From assembly GCF_003086295.3 (NCBI RefSeq), contig NC_092038.1, positions 101,711,837-101,775,836 of the forward strand: a DNA stretch of 64,000 nucleotides, written 5' to 3'. This document shows positions 1 through 12,189 of the stretch, piece by piece. Position 1 is the first letter of the stretch; each line of letters starts with the position of its first letter. This DNA is from Arachis hypogaea. Its lineage: Eukaryota; Streptophyta; Magnoliopsida; Fabales; Fabaceae. The notes under the pieces are model-generated. The model was not told where the DNA came from. It saw only the letters and a program-made list of their open reading frames with translations, and did not search any database. Both the position numbers and the translations under genes were made by a program.

Positions 1-306
1 CATGGTGCTCCAATTTTTAGGATGTGGGTTCACACTAATGTCATAGTTTTTTGTGACCCATGCATTAGCATAAAACTCTTGCACCATTAAGATCCCAACC
101 TCTTGGATGGGATTTGTTAGGACTTTCCAACCTCTTCTCCAGATTTCATGTTGGATCTCCGGATACTCATTCTTCTTAAGCTTAAAAGGGACATCAGGGA
201 TCACCTTTTTCTTTACCACAACTTTATAGAAGTGGTCTTGGTGGGTTTTGGTGGCTACTGCCTTTTCTTTCCTCTTTCTAGAGGGTTCTCTGACCTTGGG
301 TGCCAT
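1..306 (-). CDS. ORF2 of element F, N-terminal part (cut by window edge)
   Basis: The reading frame opens with ATG at 306-304 and stays open for about 102 codons to the left edge of the window. It begins MAPKVREPSRKRKEKAV, a basic N-terminus. It then has a segment (YPEIQ, RGWKVLTNP, MVQEFYANAWV) that aligns with the second ORF of element A (41804-42907), which reads YPGIQ, RGWEVLTNP, MVQEFYSNLWL. That protein follows gag or pol in Athila-type Ty3-gypsy elements and contains what databases call the putative plant transposon protein domain. It is sometimes called envelope-like, but no signal peptide or membrane segment is visible here. Its function is unknown. Whether the full ORF is intact cannot be judged from this window. 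Confidence 0.75.
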   Translation of the reverse strand, partial: MAPKVREPSRKRKEKAVATKTHQDHFYKVVVKKKVIPDVPFKLKKNEYPEIQHEIWRRGWKVLTNPIQEVGILMVQEFYANAWVTKNYDISVNPHPKNWSTM

Positions 307-771
307 AAGTGGGAATAGAAAGCAAAAAGAAAGGCTTTTCCAATACCAAACTTAAAACTTTGCTTATCCTCGAGTAAAAATAAACAAAAGAGAGGAATGA
401 AGTAGAAGAAGAAGAAGAAAATAGATGGAGATGGAGGTGGAAGAGAAATTTGGCCAGGTGAGGGCTAAAGGTGTATAAGTAGTGTGTGGGATAAGTGGAA
501 TGAGGGGGGTATTTATAGGAAGGGAGGGTATGGTTAGGGTTTGGAATTAATGGGGGGAATATGGGCGAGAAAATTTAAATTTTAGTGGGAGGGGGTTGGT
601 GGTAGTTATGATGGTTTGGGGAAGAAGTATTGATGTGATTGGTTGAGGGTTTATAGGGAAGTGTGTGTGGGGAAGTGTAAAAAGAAGATAGAAGAAGGTG
701 CGGTAGGTGAAGATCTTGTGGGACCCACTAGTCCTGAGAGGCTAGGCAATTTAAATTCCATGCCCTCCTTA

Positions 772-1013
772 TGGGCGTTGAACGCCCAGCTTATGCTCCA
801 TAGCAAGTGTTCAACGCCAGCTTGCTGCTCCACTCAAGGCGTTGAACACCGAGGAGTGACCTCCTTCCTGGCATTCAACACTAGGTCTTCTGTCTCTGTT
901 GGGCGTTGAACACCCATCCTTTGCTCCCTGGCTAGCATTCAACGCCAGTAATGTTACCCTTTGTGGGCGTTGAATGCCCACTCTTCCCTTCTTGTCTGGC
1001 ATTCAATGCCAAC
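772..1013. repeat. GGCGTTNAACGCC palindrome array (element F)
   Basis: About seven imperfect copies of an inverted repeat such as TGGGCGTTGAACGCCCA (772-788) lie 20-45 bp apart. Neighbours vary at a few positions (ATTCAA or TTCAAC centres, GGCATT arms), consistent with CpG decay of GGCGTT to GGCATT. Corresponding arrays lie downstream of the gag or pol ORF in elements A, B and D. Confidence 0.75.
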
Positions 1014-1149
1014 AAGACATGTACTCTAAGGTATTCTGTTTCCACTTCTAAACGTTTCTGTCTCTGTTCTGACTAATGCACATGATCATGAACCTAAAGA
1101 AAATAACTAAGAAAAACAAATTCAAAGAAAAACATAAATAATAACTATG

Positions 1150-1196
1150 GTTGGGTTGCCTCCCAACAAGTGCTTCATTAACGTCACTAGCTTGAC
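1150..1196 (-). promoter_or_regulatory. Post-gag conserved hairpin box
   Basis: The minus strand carries TTGGGAGGCAACCCAA, preceded by a TGAAGCACTTG-like stretch and TGACGTTAA. TTGGG and CCCAA can pair around an AGGCAA loop; GTTG and CAAC is an alternative stem. The same box follows the gag or pol stop in A (about 40985), B (51950), D (27570) and E (14595 and 15510). Its function is unknown. Confidence 0.6.
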
Positions 1197-3792
1197 GGTT
1201 AGCTCCTTACGGAGATGGATATGGGCTCAGAATTTTGCCTCTTATAGTGAACTTTCTTCCTGTCTTCTCATGGATGAGCTCTACGTGCTCTAGAGACAGT
1301 ATGTGACTCACTGTATATGGTATTACTGGTTTCTTGGTGAAGACAACTCTCATGCCAGGTGAGAGGCCTTCAATAGGGATCTTTTTGTCCCTCCAGCCTT
1401 TAAGTACTTTCTTCTTAGTACCTTTAGTCTCAGTGCTTGTTGATGCCTCTACACTAAGAGAGATGGTTGGAACACTATGTGTTGCACAATTATCTCTTTT
1501 TTCTCAAAGGGAGAGTTGGCGTGAGGCATCTTGAACAAGATGTGCTCCTCCCCTAGTTGTAAAATCAATTTCCCTTTGCTACATCAATGATAGCATTGGC
1601 AGTAGCTAGGAAAGGTCTTCTAAGAATGATGGATTCATCCTCATTTTCCCTAATATCTAAGATTATGAAGTTTGTAGGGATGTAAAGGTCTTCAAACTTC
1701 ACCAAGATATCCTCTACTAAGCCTTATGCTTTTTTCATTGACTTGTCTGCCATCTCCAGTGAGATATTTGCAACTTGTACCTCAAAGATTCCTAACTTCT
1801 CTACCACAGAGAGTGGCATGAGGTTTATACTTGATCCTAGGTCACACAGGGCCTTCTCAAAGGTCATGGTGCCTATGGTGCAAGGAATTAGGAAGCGTCC
1901 AGGATCTGGAAGCTTTTGAGGCAGCTTCTGCTGAACCAAAGCATTGAGTTCTTTGGTAAGCACTGGAGGTTCTTCCTCCAATGTCTTTACTCCAAATAAC
2001 TTGGCATTTAGTTTCATGAGAGCTCCTAGGTACCAAGCAACTTGCTATTCCCTAGTTTTCTTATCTTCATCAGAGGATGAGTATTCATCAGAACTCATGA
2101 ATTGCAAGAGTGCTTGCAAGGGGACCTCTATGGTCTCTACATGAGCCTTGGCTTCCTTTAATTCTTGGATAGGAACTTCATCAGTGGGTGCTGAATACTC
2201 AGTACCCTTACTGGCATTCAACTCCATCTCTTGTGGCTTTTTCGGCGTTGAACACTCAGTGGGGACATCTTCACTGGTGTTCAACGCGAGCTTCTCTACT
2301 AATTTGGGCATTGAACGCCTAGTAAGGTCCTCCTTACTGGCGTTCAATGCCAAGGATGGCATATCATTGGGCGTTGAACGCCCATTTGGGATCTCATCAT
2401 TGGCATTCAATGCCAGATTACTCCTTTCAGATTCGGCCTCAGCTTCAGTAGTGGTGGCCTTCCACTCTTCTCTTGGATTTACTTCAGTGTTACTAAGAAG
2501 AGTGTTAGAAGAAGTCTCAGGGATTCTCTTACTCAATTTTCCAACTTGTACCTCCAAATTTATGATGGAGGATCTTGTTTCAGTTATGAAACTATGAGTG
2601 GTCTTAGAGAGGTTGGAGACTATAGTGACTAAGTCAGAAAGGCTCTACCTAGGAGTCTCCATATATTCCTGAGAAGATGGGAATGGTGGCCTGTTGTTGA
2701 ACCTGTTCTGGTTTCTTCCACCTTGATTATTATTGAAGCCTTGCTGAGGCTTTTGTTGATGCTTCCAAGAAAGGTTAGGATGGTTCTTCCATGAAGGGTT
2801 ATAGGTGTCTCCATATGATTCTCCCATATAATTCACCTCCTCCATCATGGGTTGTTCAGGATCATAAGCTTCTCCTTCAGAGGAAGTTTCTTGAGTGCTG
2901 CAAGTTGTAGGTTGCATTCCAGTCAAATGCTGAGAGATCATATTGACCTGTTGGGTCAAGATCTTGTTCTGAGCTAATATGGCATTCAAAGTGTTTACTT
3001 CAAGAAATCCTTTCTTCTGAGCTACCCCATTATTCATAGGGTTTCTCTCAAAAGTGTACTTGAATTAGTTGTTTGCAACCATCTCAATGAGTTCTCTTGC
3101 TTTTGCAGGCATTTTCTTCAAGTGAAGTGATCCACCTGTAGAGCTGTCCAATGATATTTTTGACATCTCAGAGAGACCATCATAGAGGATGCCTAAGATA
3201 GCCCATTCTGAGAGCATGTCAGAATGATATCTTCTAATCAGTTACTTGTATCTTTCTTAAGCTTCATAGAGGGATTCACCTTCTTTTTATCTGAAGGTTT
3301 GAACTTCCACTTTGATTTTGATCATCTTCTAAGGTAGAAAAAACTTGGCCAAGAAAGCATTGACCAAGTTTTTCCAAGATTCTAGGATTTTCTTAGGTTG
3401 AGAGTCCAACCATATCCTAACTTTGTCTCTAACCACAAAGGAAAAGAGCATAAGTCTGTAAACCTCAGGATCCACTCCATTCGTCTTAACAGTGTCACAG
3501 ATTTGCAAGAATTCAGATAGAAACTGACGTGGATATTCCAGTGGAAGTCTATGGAACTTACAATTCTGTTGCATTAGAGAGACTAATTGAGGCTTAAGCT
3601 CAAAGTTGTTTGCTCTAATGGCAGGTATGGAGATAATTCTTCCATAGAAATCAAAAGTTGGTACGGTGTATTCACCAAGAACCTTTCTTGCATCTCTTTC
3701 ATTATTAAGCTCAGCTACTATCTTTTCAGCTTCTTGTTAGAAAATCTCTATGAGGTTTCTTCCGGAATGTTGTACTTTAGCTTGTTGTAAAC

Positions 3793-5570
3793 TGATGAGC
3801 GGATAATTTATACGCTTTTTGGCATTATTTTTAGATAGTTTTTAGTATGATCTAGCTACTTTTTATTATATTTTTATTAGTTTTTATGCAAAATTCAAAT
3901 TTCTAGACTTTACTATGAGTTTGTGTGTTTTTCTGTGATTTCATGTATTTTCTGGCTGAAATTGAGGGACCTGAGCAAAATTCTGATTCAGAGGCTGATA
4001 AAGAACTGCTGATGTTGTTGGATTCTGACCTCCCTGCACTCGAAATAGAATTTTTGGAGCTACAGAAACCCAAATGGTGCGCTCTTAATTTCTTTGGAAA
4101 GTAGACATCTAGGGCTTTACATCAATATATAATAGTCCATACTTTTCCCGAGTTTAGATGACACAAACTGGCGTTCAATGCCAGCTTTCTGCCCTATTTT
4201 GGCGTTAAACGCCAGAAATAGGTTATAAGCTAGAGTTAAACGCCCAAAACAGGCTGCAAACTGGCATTTAACTCCAAGAAAAGTCTCTACACATGAAAGC
4301 TTCAGTGCTCAGCCCAAGCACACGCCAAGTGGGCTTGGAAGTGGATTTCTGCATCATTTACATATTTCTGTAAACCCTAGTAACTAGTCTAGTATAAATA
4401 GGACCTTTTACTATTGTATTAGACATCTGTTGATCATCCTTGATCTTGGGATCATGTCTTTTTCCTTATTTTTGAATTCATATGCCATTTGGGGAGGCTG
4501 GCCATTCAGCCATGCCTAGACCTTGTTCTTATGTATTTTCAAAGGTGGAGTTTCTACACACCATAGATTAAGGTGTGGAGCTCTGATGTTCCTCGAGTAT
4601 TAATGCAAAGTACTATTGTTCTTCTATTTAATTCATGCTTATTCTTATTCTAAGATATTCATTCGCACACAAGAACATGATGAATGTGATGATTATGTGA
4701 CACTCATCACTATTTTCACTTATGAACGCATGATTGACAACCACTTCCATTCTTCATGAAAACAAGCTTGAATATGTATCTCTTGGGTTTCTAATCAACG
4801 ATTCACATCGATTCCCTTCTGACAATGGGGCATCTGAATCCGAGAATAGAATCTTCGTGATATAGGCTAGAATCCATTGGCAGCATTCCTGAGATCTGGA
4901 AAGTCTAAACCTTGTCTGTGGTATTCCGAGTAGGATCTGGGAAGGGATGACTGTGACGAGCTTCAAACTCGTGATTGTAGGGCGTAGTGACAGACGCAAA
5001 AGGATAGTAAATCTTATTTTTACACGATCGAGAACAAACAGCTGATTAGCCATGCGGTAGCTATGCCTGGTATTTTTCATCCAAGACGAGAAATCTGACA
5101 GTTAATTAGCCGTCAGAAACTGTAGAGGACCATTTTCACTGAGAGGACGAAAAGTAGCCATTGACAACGGTGACACCCAATATACAGCTTACCATAGAAA
5201 GGAGTATGAAGGATTGGATGAAGGCAATAGGAAAGCAGAGATTCAGAAGGAACAACGCATCTCCATACGCTTATCTGAAATTCCCACCAATGAATTACAT
5301 AAGTATCTCTATCCTTATTTTATGTTTATTTATCTTTTAAATTATTAAAACTCTATAACCATTTGAATCCACCTGATGAGATTTACAAGATGACCATAGG
5401 TTGCTTCAAGCCGACAATCTCTGTGGGATCGACCCTTACTCACGTAAGGTTTATTACGTGGACGACCCAGTGCACTTGCTGGTTAGTTGTGAGAAGTTGT
5501 GAAAAAGAGTTGAGATTATAATTGTGCGAACGAAGTTGTTGGCGCCATTGAGATCACAATTCGTGCACCA
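3793..5570 (+). mobile_element. Solo LTR (FIDEL-like family), plus strand
   Basis: It starts TGATGAGCGGATAATTTATA and ends TCGTGCACCA. It is flanked by the 5-bp duplication TAAAC (3788-3792 and 5571-5575), so it is a complete single LTR left by recombination between the two LTRs of a former element. It sits in the gag pseudogene of element F in the opposite orientation. It contains a palindrome cluster (about 4167-4275), a TATA box (4393-4400), and a primer-site-like remnant (5529-5550) about 20 bp before its end. At 1778 bp it is one of the longer family members here. Confidence 0.95.
4393..4400 (+). promoter_or_regulatory. LTR TATA box (TATAAATA)
   Basis: TATAAATA lies in the context CTAGTCTAGTATAAATAGGA, about 600 bp into the LTR. 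The same site is present in the 5' LTR of D (22776-22783) and in both LTRs of B (46853-46860 and 54734-54741). Position and sequence fit the U3 promoter. Transcription was not tested. Confidence 0.6.
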
Positions 5571-5645
5571 TAAACGCCTCCTTAGAGTCCTCTCAGGTTC
5601 AGGATCAGGATTTAAGAGAGGTTATTTATCTTGATTCCTGCTCAT

Positions 5646-6929
5646 AAACAAGCAAAGAAAGCAAAGAAAGAAAGAAAAATGGGAGCTCTATGTTCAAAAC
5701 AGAGGACTCCCTATGAGATGTGAAAAAGAAAGTAGAATAGAGATAGAGAGAAGAGAAGAAGAATTCGACTATGAGGAGTAGAGAATTCAAAAATTAAGAA
5801 GAAAAAGGAAGCTAGAATTAAGATATTTTTTATTTTATTTTTATTTATTAATTAAATTCGAAAATAGAAGCTTAATTAATTAAAAAGATTTGAAAATTGA
5901 ATGATGAATTTCGAAAAAGAGGAGAGAGAAGAATTAGTTAGGAAGTTTTGAAAAAGAAGAAAGGGAAAACAAGTAACTAATTGAGAAATATTTGAAATTA
6001 AGATAAGATAGAAGATTAGAAAAGACTTGAATTTAAAATTAGAAAAGATAAGATTGAAATTGAAAAGATTTGAAAAAGATTTGGTTTTGAAATTTGAAAT
6101 TAGAAAAGATAAGATAAGAATTTGAAAAGATTTGAAAGAGATAAGGTTTGATATTTGATTTTTGAAAAAGATTTGATTTTGAAACTTGAAATTTTAAATT
6201 TTAAATTCTAAATTTTGAAATTGAATTTTAAAATTTGAATAGGATAAGATAAGATTTTTGAATCTTTAAAGAAAGATAAAAAGATAAGATAGTAATTTGA
6301 AAAAAAATATGATTTTTGAAAAGATTTTATTTTTAAGATAAGACAAGATAATGATTTTGAAATTAAAATTTGAAAATTTTGTTGTAATTTTCGAAAATTA
6401 AAGTAAAAAGATAGAAAAGATATTTTTTTTTTGAATTAATGAAGAAAGAGAAAAATAACTAAATGACACCAAACTTTAAATTTTTAGATCTAAGGACACT
6501 AAGTTTCGAAAATCTTAAAGAAAAACACCTAAAGACACCAAATTTAAAATTTTAAAGATCAAAATAAGAAGAGAAACAAGAACAACTTAAAGACTAAGAA
6601 GAACACCAATAACAAACTTGAAAAATTCAAAGTAATTAAAGAACACACAATGGACACCAAACTTAAGATTTGACATTAGACTCAAACAAAAGACACTATT
6701 TTTGAAAATTTTTTGAAAAAGACTCAAGAAAGTTTGAACTCTAATAAGAACAAGAACAAAAGACTCAAACAAAAGATAAAGATTAATAAAGAAAAGAAAA
6801 TATTTTTGAAAAAAATTTTATTTTTTAATTTTTTTATTCGAAAAAGAAAATAAAAGACTCAAATAAAATTAAAAACAATACCTAATCTAAGCAACAAGAT
6901 AATTCGTTAGTTTGTTCAAACTCGAACAA
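5646..6929 (-). other. Untranslated leader of element F
   Basis: This is an A-rich, gene-free stretch between the primer binding site and the gag start. Read on the minus strand it is dominated by scores of short units such as ATCTTTTTCAAA and CTTATC, as in the leaders of B (48300-49500) and D (23900-25200). The minus strand also carries degenerate AAGTTTGGTGT boxes at about 6470, 6540 and 6660. Confidence 0.7.
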
Positions 6930-6947
6930 TCTCTGGCAACGGCGCCA
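6930..6947 (-). other. Primer binding site of element F (tRNA-Asp type)
   Basis: On the minus strand it reads TGGCGCCGTTGCCAGAGA, against TGGCGCCGTTGCCGGGGA in A, B, C, D and H. It lies six bases inside the LTR end. The intact form complements the 3' end of plant tRNA-Asp, the primer of many Athila/Tat elements. Two bases are changed, consistent with decay. Confidence 0.85.
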
Positions 6948-6953
6948 AAAACT

Positions 6954-8469
6954 TGGTGCGTGGAATTTAACTTTGCACAACTGAACCAACAAGTGCACTG
7001 GGTCGTCCAAGTAATACCTGATGTGAGTCAGGGTCGATCCCACGAGGATTGTCAGCTTGGATCAAACAGTGGTTATCTTGTAAATCTTAGTCAAGCGGAT
7101 AGAAAAGTTGTGTAGTTGTTAAACGCATAAAAGTAAAATAAAGATAACATTACTCAGTAATTGTAAATTCAATGATAAGAAGATGGTTAAGCCTTCAGAG
7201 ATATTTGTTCTTTTGGATCAATACTTTCTTACTATCTACTCCAACTGTGAATGATTTTTTCTATAGTAAGCTGTATGTGATCAACGCCGGTTGAGAGGTC
7301 GCCAACCTTTTTCTAGGCTGAACACCAGGTTTAGTGCACATCCAATCTGAATGAAGGTGAAGCTCCTGCAGTCCATCCCCTTAGTGATCCTACTCAAAAT
7401 GCCACAGACAAGGTCGAATCTTCTGGATCAAAGAATGCTGCACTTTAATTCTAACCTTTACCACAAAGACCCTAATCTACCCATACCTCGGCTGAACTGA
7501 TATCTCGAGAAGTCCCCAACGAAGTCGTGGATTAGCCATCTAAGAGATGTATCCTCAAGCTAGTGGTTCATTGATATCCGATGAAAGACGCTCACTGAAC
7601 CCATGTAGAATAGAGATAAGTTGTGACAATTCAACTCATGCATAAGGTTGAAGAACAAAGATACATCTTAGGAGAGAATCAAACACGAATTGAAATAGCA
7701 CAGTAATGCTTTTATTAATCCATAAAACTTAGCAGAGCTCCTAACCTTAACCTAGGAGGTTCAGTAGCTCATACTGTACAATGAAACTCGAAAATATGAC
7801 ATATTTTCTATGGTGGTCGAAGCTCTTAAAACAAGATTGATCTTCTCCTATATATACTAATCTAATAACTAAGGATTATAGAAATATGATAGGCTTAGGC
7901 TTGTAGTGCAAAAATCCACTTCCGGGACCCACTTGGTGAGTGTTTGGGCTGAGCTAAGGGTGTCTCCACGTGCTAGTAGGGCTATTGGGCGTTGAACGCA
8001 CCCTTTGGACTCCCCTTTGTGCGTTGAACGCCAACTGCTCTCTTTTGGTAATCCAACACCAGAAAGAGGGTAGATGGCTAGCGTTGAAAGCTATTTTTGG
8101 GCCATGACCTCCAAAGACAAGTATGGACTATTATATATTGCTGGAAAGCCCTGAATGTTAGCTTTATATATCCGTTGATAACGTTCCACTTGAATATCTA
8201 TAGCTCTATAAATGCTTGCTTAAATTTATGGAGGTCAGATCCTGACAGCATCTACTACGCTTTCCTCGTCTCTGAATCAGACTTTGTCAAAACTCAGAGA
8301 TTTTAGCCAGAAAATATCTGAAATCACTATAAAACACATCAACTTAAAGTAGAATCCAAAAATTTGAATTTTACACCAAAACCTATGAAAACATAATAAA
8401 ACTTAAACAAAACATGCTAAAAACTATATGAAAATGATGTCAAAAAGCATATAAAATATCCGCTCATTA
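6954..8469 (-). mobile_element. 5' LTR of element F (minus strand)
   Basis: On the plus strand it runs from TGGTGCGTGG to CGCTCATTA, the reverse of a TGATGAGCG-type LTR with one terminal change. It is about 1.52 kb and is followed on its internal side by the primer binding site. It contains a palindrome cluster at about 7987-8090. TATAG (8470-8474) is the candidate target duplication. The other LTR of F lies beyond the left window edge, so this cannot be confirmed. Confidence 0.85.
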
Positions 8470-9301
8470 TATAGCACATATTGGGAATCGGCCAAGGTAT
8501 GATTTCGGTTTCCTTTATATAATATGTAATGTTTATAGACACTTAGGCTAGTGGACCATAAGATAGGATTGAATGATATTGGTGTATGCTTAATTATATA
8601 TGAATTTATGTTGTATGATGAAGAGGGCTATATGGAATGTTGGAATGTGCGATATATGATTACGATGATGATGAGTGTTTATGATAATTGTGGTAATATG
8701 AATGTTGATAATGATTTCTAATGTTGAGGTTAATTGATGAGAAGTATGAATATTGATGTTGATGACAATTGGTGAAGGAAGTGAGTTTTATGAGGTTAAA
8801 TTTGAGGAATAAAGATTATAATGGATTTGGTTATTGTTAGATATTGTTTGCTGATGATTATTGATGTTGATGAGGATTTGTATTGCTTGTTGATGTTGTT
8901 GTTGGTTGATGATGATTATGGGCTTGGATAATATATTGTGGAATATTTGGATTGTTTAGGGAGGTGATTTGTTATTGAGATGAATGGAAGTGTGTGGATA
9001 TGTGTGGAATGGCTTGAGTGCTATTTTGGGTAATGAACTCTCAGTTTAGGGTTGAGGATTTGGTAAATTTGAGGTATAAAGATTTTTGGTAAAAATAAAT
9101 TTTGGGCTAACTTTGGCGTATCATATCTTGAGCTATAGTTTTTGTAATTGATTGAATTTTGTATCAAATTAAAGAAAATTTAAAGAGCTTTAAAATGGTA
9201 TAGATTTTGTAGAAATTAAAATTTTGTAGAGAAAGATATGATCTTTAGAAGTTGGTGTCAAAAATCTGAATTCTGTGATGTTGTAGAAAATTAGAAATTG
9301 A
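8470..9301. other. AT-rich fragment, probably part of another retrotransposon LTR
   Basis: I see no coding potential. The stretch is AT-rich with GATGATGTTGATG low-complexity runs. The style (CGGCCAAGGTATGATTTCGG and AGAAAGATATGATC) resembles legume Tekay/Del-type LTRs as I remember them. It may be the left half of an LTR into which element E inserted. It could belong with the GGGTGTTACA-ending fragment at 21200-21421, but this is not established. Confidence 0.3.
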
Positions 9302-9431
9302 TGGGCAAAAATTTGAATTCCGCACAAACTAACTGGCAAGTGTACCGGATCATATCAAGTAGTAAAACTCACAAAAGTGAGGCCGATCTCACAGGAATTG
9401 TTGGATCAAGCAACTTTAGTATGGTGATTAG

Positions 9432-10979
9432 TGGTGCACGAAGTTTTTGTAATTCGCACAACTAACCAGCAAGTGCACTGGGTCGTCCAAGTAATACCTT
9501 ACGTGAGTAAGGGTCGATCCCACGGAGATTATTGGTTTGAAACAATCAATGTTTATTTTATTAATCTTAGTCAGGAGGCCAATGAAGTTATTTGGATTTA
9601 ATTGTAAGAAGTCAAAGTATTTAAAATTGTTGGACGAATAAAAGAGAATAATAGCGTTACTTGTTGTGCAGTAATGAGAAATATGTTGGAGTTTTGGAGA
9701 TCCTTTGTCCTCTGACTTCAACTCTTCCTTGAAATCCTTCTCCACACGCAAAGTCCCTTCCACGGCAAGCTCTATGTAGGGTGTCACCGTTGTCAATGGC
9801 TACTTCCCATCCTCTCAGTGAAAACGTTCCTATGCCCTGTCACAGCACGGCTAATCATCTGTCGGTTCTCAATCAGGTTGGAATAGAATCCATTGATTCT
9901 TTTGCGTCTGTCACTAACGCCCAGCCTTCAGGAGTTTGAAGCTTGTCACAGTCATTCAATCCCAGAATCCTACTTGGAATACCACAGACAAGGTTTAGAC
10001 TTTCCGGATTCTCATGAATACCGCCATCAATCCGGCTTATACCACGAAGATTCTGATTGAGGAATCTAAGAGATACTCATTCAATCTGATGTAGAACGGA
10101 GGTGGTTGTCAGGCACACGTTCATGGATTGAGGAAGGTGATGAGTGTCACGGATCATCACCTTCTCCATAATTAAACGCGAATGAACATCTTAGATAAGA
10201 ACAAGCGTGTTTGAATGGAAAACAAAGGAATTGTATTAAATCATCGAGACGCTGCAGAGCTCCTCACCCCCAACAATGGAGTTTAGAGACTCATGCCGTC
10301 AAAAAGTATGTAATTCAGATCTGAAAATGTCATGAGGTACCAGATAAGTCTCTAAAAGTTGTTTAAATAATAAACTAGTAACCTAGGTTTACAGAAAATG
10401 AGTAAACTAAGATAATTGGTGCAGAAATCCACTTCTGGGGCCCACTTGGTATGTGCTGGGGCTGAGACTAAAGCTATCCACGAGTTGAGGTCTTTCTTGG
10501 AGTTGAACTCCAAGTTATAACGTGTTTTGGGCGTTCAACTCCGGATCATGACGTTTTTCTGGCGTTTAACTCCAGACAGCAGCATGTACTTGGCGTTCAA
10601 CGCCAAGTTACGTCGTCTATCTTCGCGCAAAGTATGGACTATTATATATTACTGGAAAGCCCTGGATGTCTACTTTCCAACGCCGTTGAGAGCGCGCCAA
10701 TTGGACTCCTGTAGCTCCAGAAAATCTATTTCGAGTGCAGGGAGGTCAGGATCCAACAGCGTCAGCAGTCCTTTTTCAGCCTAACTCAGATTTTTGCTCA
10801 GCTCCCTCAATTTCAGCCAAAAAATACCTGAAATCACAGAAAAACACACAAACTCATAGTAAAGTCCAGAAATATGATTTTTGCCTAAAAACTAATAATA
10901 TTCTACTAAAAACTAATTAAAACATACTAAAATCTACATGAAATTACCCCCAAAAAGCGTATAAAATATCCGCTCATCA
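9432..10979 (-). mobile_element. Solo LTR (FIDEL-like family), minus strand, in the LTR of E
   Basis: It runs from TGGTGCACGA to CCGCTCATCA on the plus strand, flanked by ATTAG at 9427-9431 and 10980-10984. The length is 1548 bp with no internal region, so it is a solo LTR. It carries the palindrome cluster at about 10490-10610 (for example TTGGCGTTCAACGCCAA). Its outer end lacks the primer-site remnant seen in the solo LTRs at 3793 and 17415. Confidence 0.95.
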
Positions 10980-11034
10980 ATTAGTCTAGTTAAGCGAATA
11001 GTTGTTGATTTGAGTGAGAATTGATTAACAGAAT

Positions 11035-11240
11035 GTAAATTGCTGGAAAATTTAAAGTGCAGAATGTAAATTGACAGAAACCTAAATGGCAAGGAACTTA
11101 AATTGCTGAAGCTTAAAGGGCAAGAAACTAAAATAATTGAATCTTAAACTGCAAGAAATGTAAATGACTGAATCTTAGAGTGCAAGAAATTAAAATTGCC
11201 AAATCTAAAGTGCAGTGAAACTTAAATTGCATAAATAATA
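11035..11240. repeat. Degenerate tandem repeat in the LTR of E
   Basis: There are roughly seven imperfect units of about 28-32 bp, each with AAGTGCA(A)GAA and TTAAATTGC- or TGAATCTTA-like blocks. Unit boundaries are blurred by substitutions and small indels. It has no open frame and a different sequence from the palindrome clusters. Confidence 0.6.
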
Positions 11241-12189
11241 AAGGGAATTGGGTGCAGGGGAACAAAACAACAGTAAACAATTGCAGGTTAAAGTAAATTC
11301 AATGAGATCTTAATTGGAGGGATTCAAAGAAAATGACTCATCAGGGATTGCAGATATCATAATTCCTCATGAATCAATTGAGTCTCAACTCCTTTCTCAA
11401 TCATATGAGTAGTTCTATGGCAGATTGAACTTGATTGGATCCTAATTCCTTGGCAATCCAATCACTCGAATCACAATCAGTCTTGCCAATTCCTTGATCT
11501 AATTGTCATGAGAAGAGTTAGAGCACATTCTCTTATCCATAAGCCACAAAAATTCTCAAACCTCAATTCCTCCCGAATGGTGTTGGTTAGGAGAATTGTG
11601 AAGGATAGAGCTCCTATTCTAATGTAGGTAATTCCCCTTCCGAGACTCACACCCACATTCAATTGAATTAAACCCCCTTCCGAAGTGAATAATTCACAAC
11701 CAAAACAGAAGATATCCTATAGCTACTCAAGCGGATTGAGAAGAAGAAGAATTTCATTGATTCATTGTGATTATAATAGAGCTCCTCCCCCTAATGAATT
11801 TGGGGTTCAGTTCATCATTGCTCAAGTAAAAACAGAAAAATAGAGAAAGCGCAAAAAATGCAGAAAAAATCCAAAGAGAATTGAGAGCAGAGTTTCCCAA
11901 TTGGGATCCTGTTTCTAGCTTTTCAGATCTGCTAGCCTCTTTCTAAATTAAATTCTTCTCTATTTATACACTTTCCAATTCAGTCTTCAAGTCATTGGAT
12001 TGGGCTTTTTGGCCTTTGTTGAAGCAAGATAGAATGGGTCTCAGTGATGTTGACGAGGGGCAATTGGTAATTCTTGTTTTTGATCTGCATGAGTGCTCAA
12101 TCTCATTAAAGCTGATGTTAACGTTGGTGCTCAACATTTGCCAGAAAACATTAAGTAAAACGTTTGGCTTAAAAAATTATTTTGAAAGG

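Larger units (their letters stand above)
307..1206 (-). other. Element F spacer between gag stop and ORF2
   Basis: This is non-coding DNA. Read on the minus strand it holds, in order, the post-gag hairpin box (1150-1196), a palindrome array (772-1013), a purine/pyrimidine-biased stretch, and a degenerate hairpin plus AAGTTTGGTAT box at about 335-375 just before the ORF2 start. The same order is seen in elements A, B and D. Short open frames here are translations of the palindromes and are not supported as genes. Confidence 0.6.
1207..5645 (-). pseudogene. Element F gag-protease polyprotein, decayed and split by a solo LTR
   Basis: The start corresponds to the ATG at 5645-5643 (MSRNQDK, matching MSRNKDK in B) and is followed at once by a stop. 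The frame is broken by the solo LTR at 3793-5570 and several further stops or frameshifts. Recognisable parts, from N to C, are: a retrotransposon Gag domain at 3574-3100 (FLSEFLQICDTVKTNGVD, RIWLDSQPKK); a linker with NPSWKNHPN at about 2780; a palindrome-encoded linker with repeated LALNA units (2415-2208); and an aspartic protease with active-site DLGSSINLMP at about 1840 and IILRRPFLAT near 1620. The C-terminal tail (GWRDKKIP to TIRGKILSPY) ends at the stop at 1209-1207. There is no reverse transcriptase, RNase H or integrase, so this was a non-autonomous element. Confidence 0.85.

Noticed and set aside
3329..3574. Separate small genes within the F, E, D and C gag regions
   Set aside because: Adjacent fragments align in order with the intact Gag-protease of B, so they are pieces of single decayed polyproteins.
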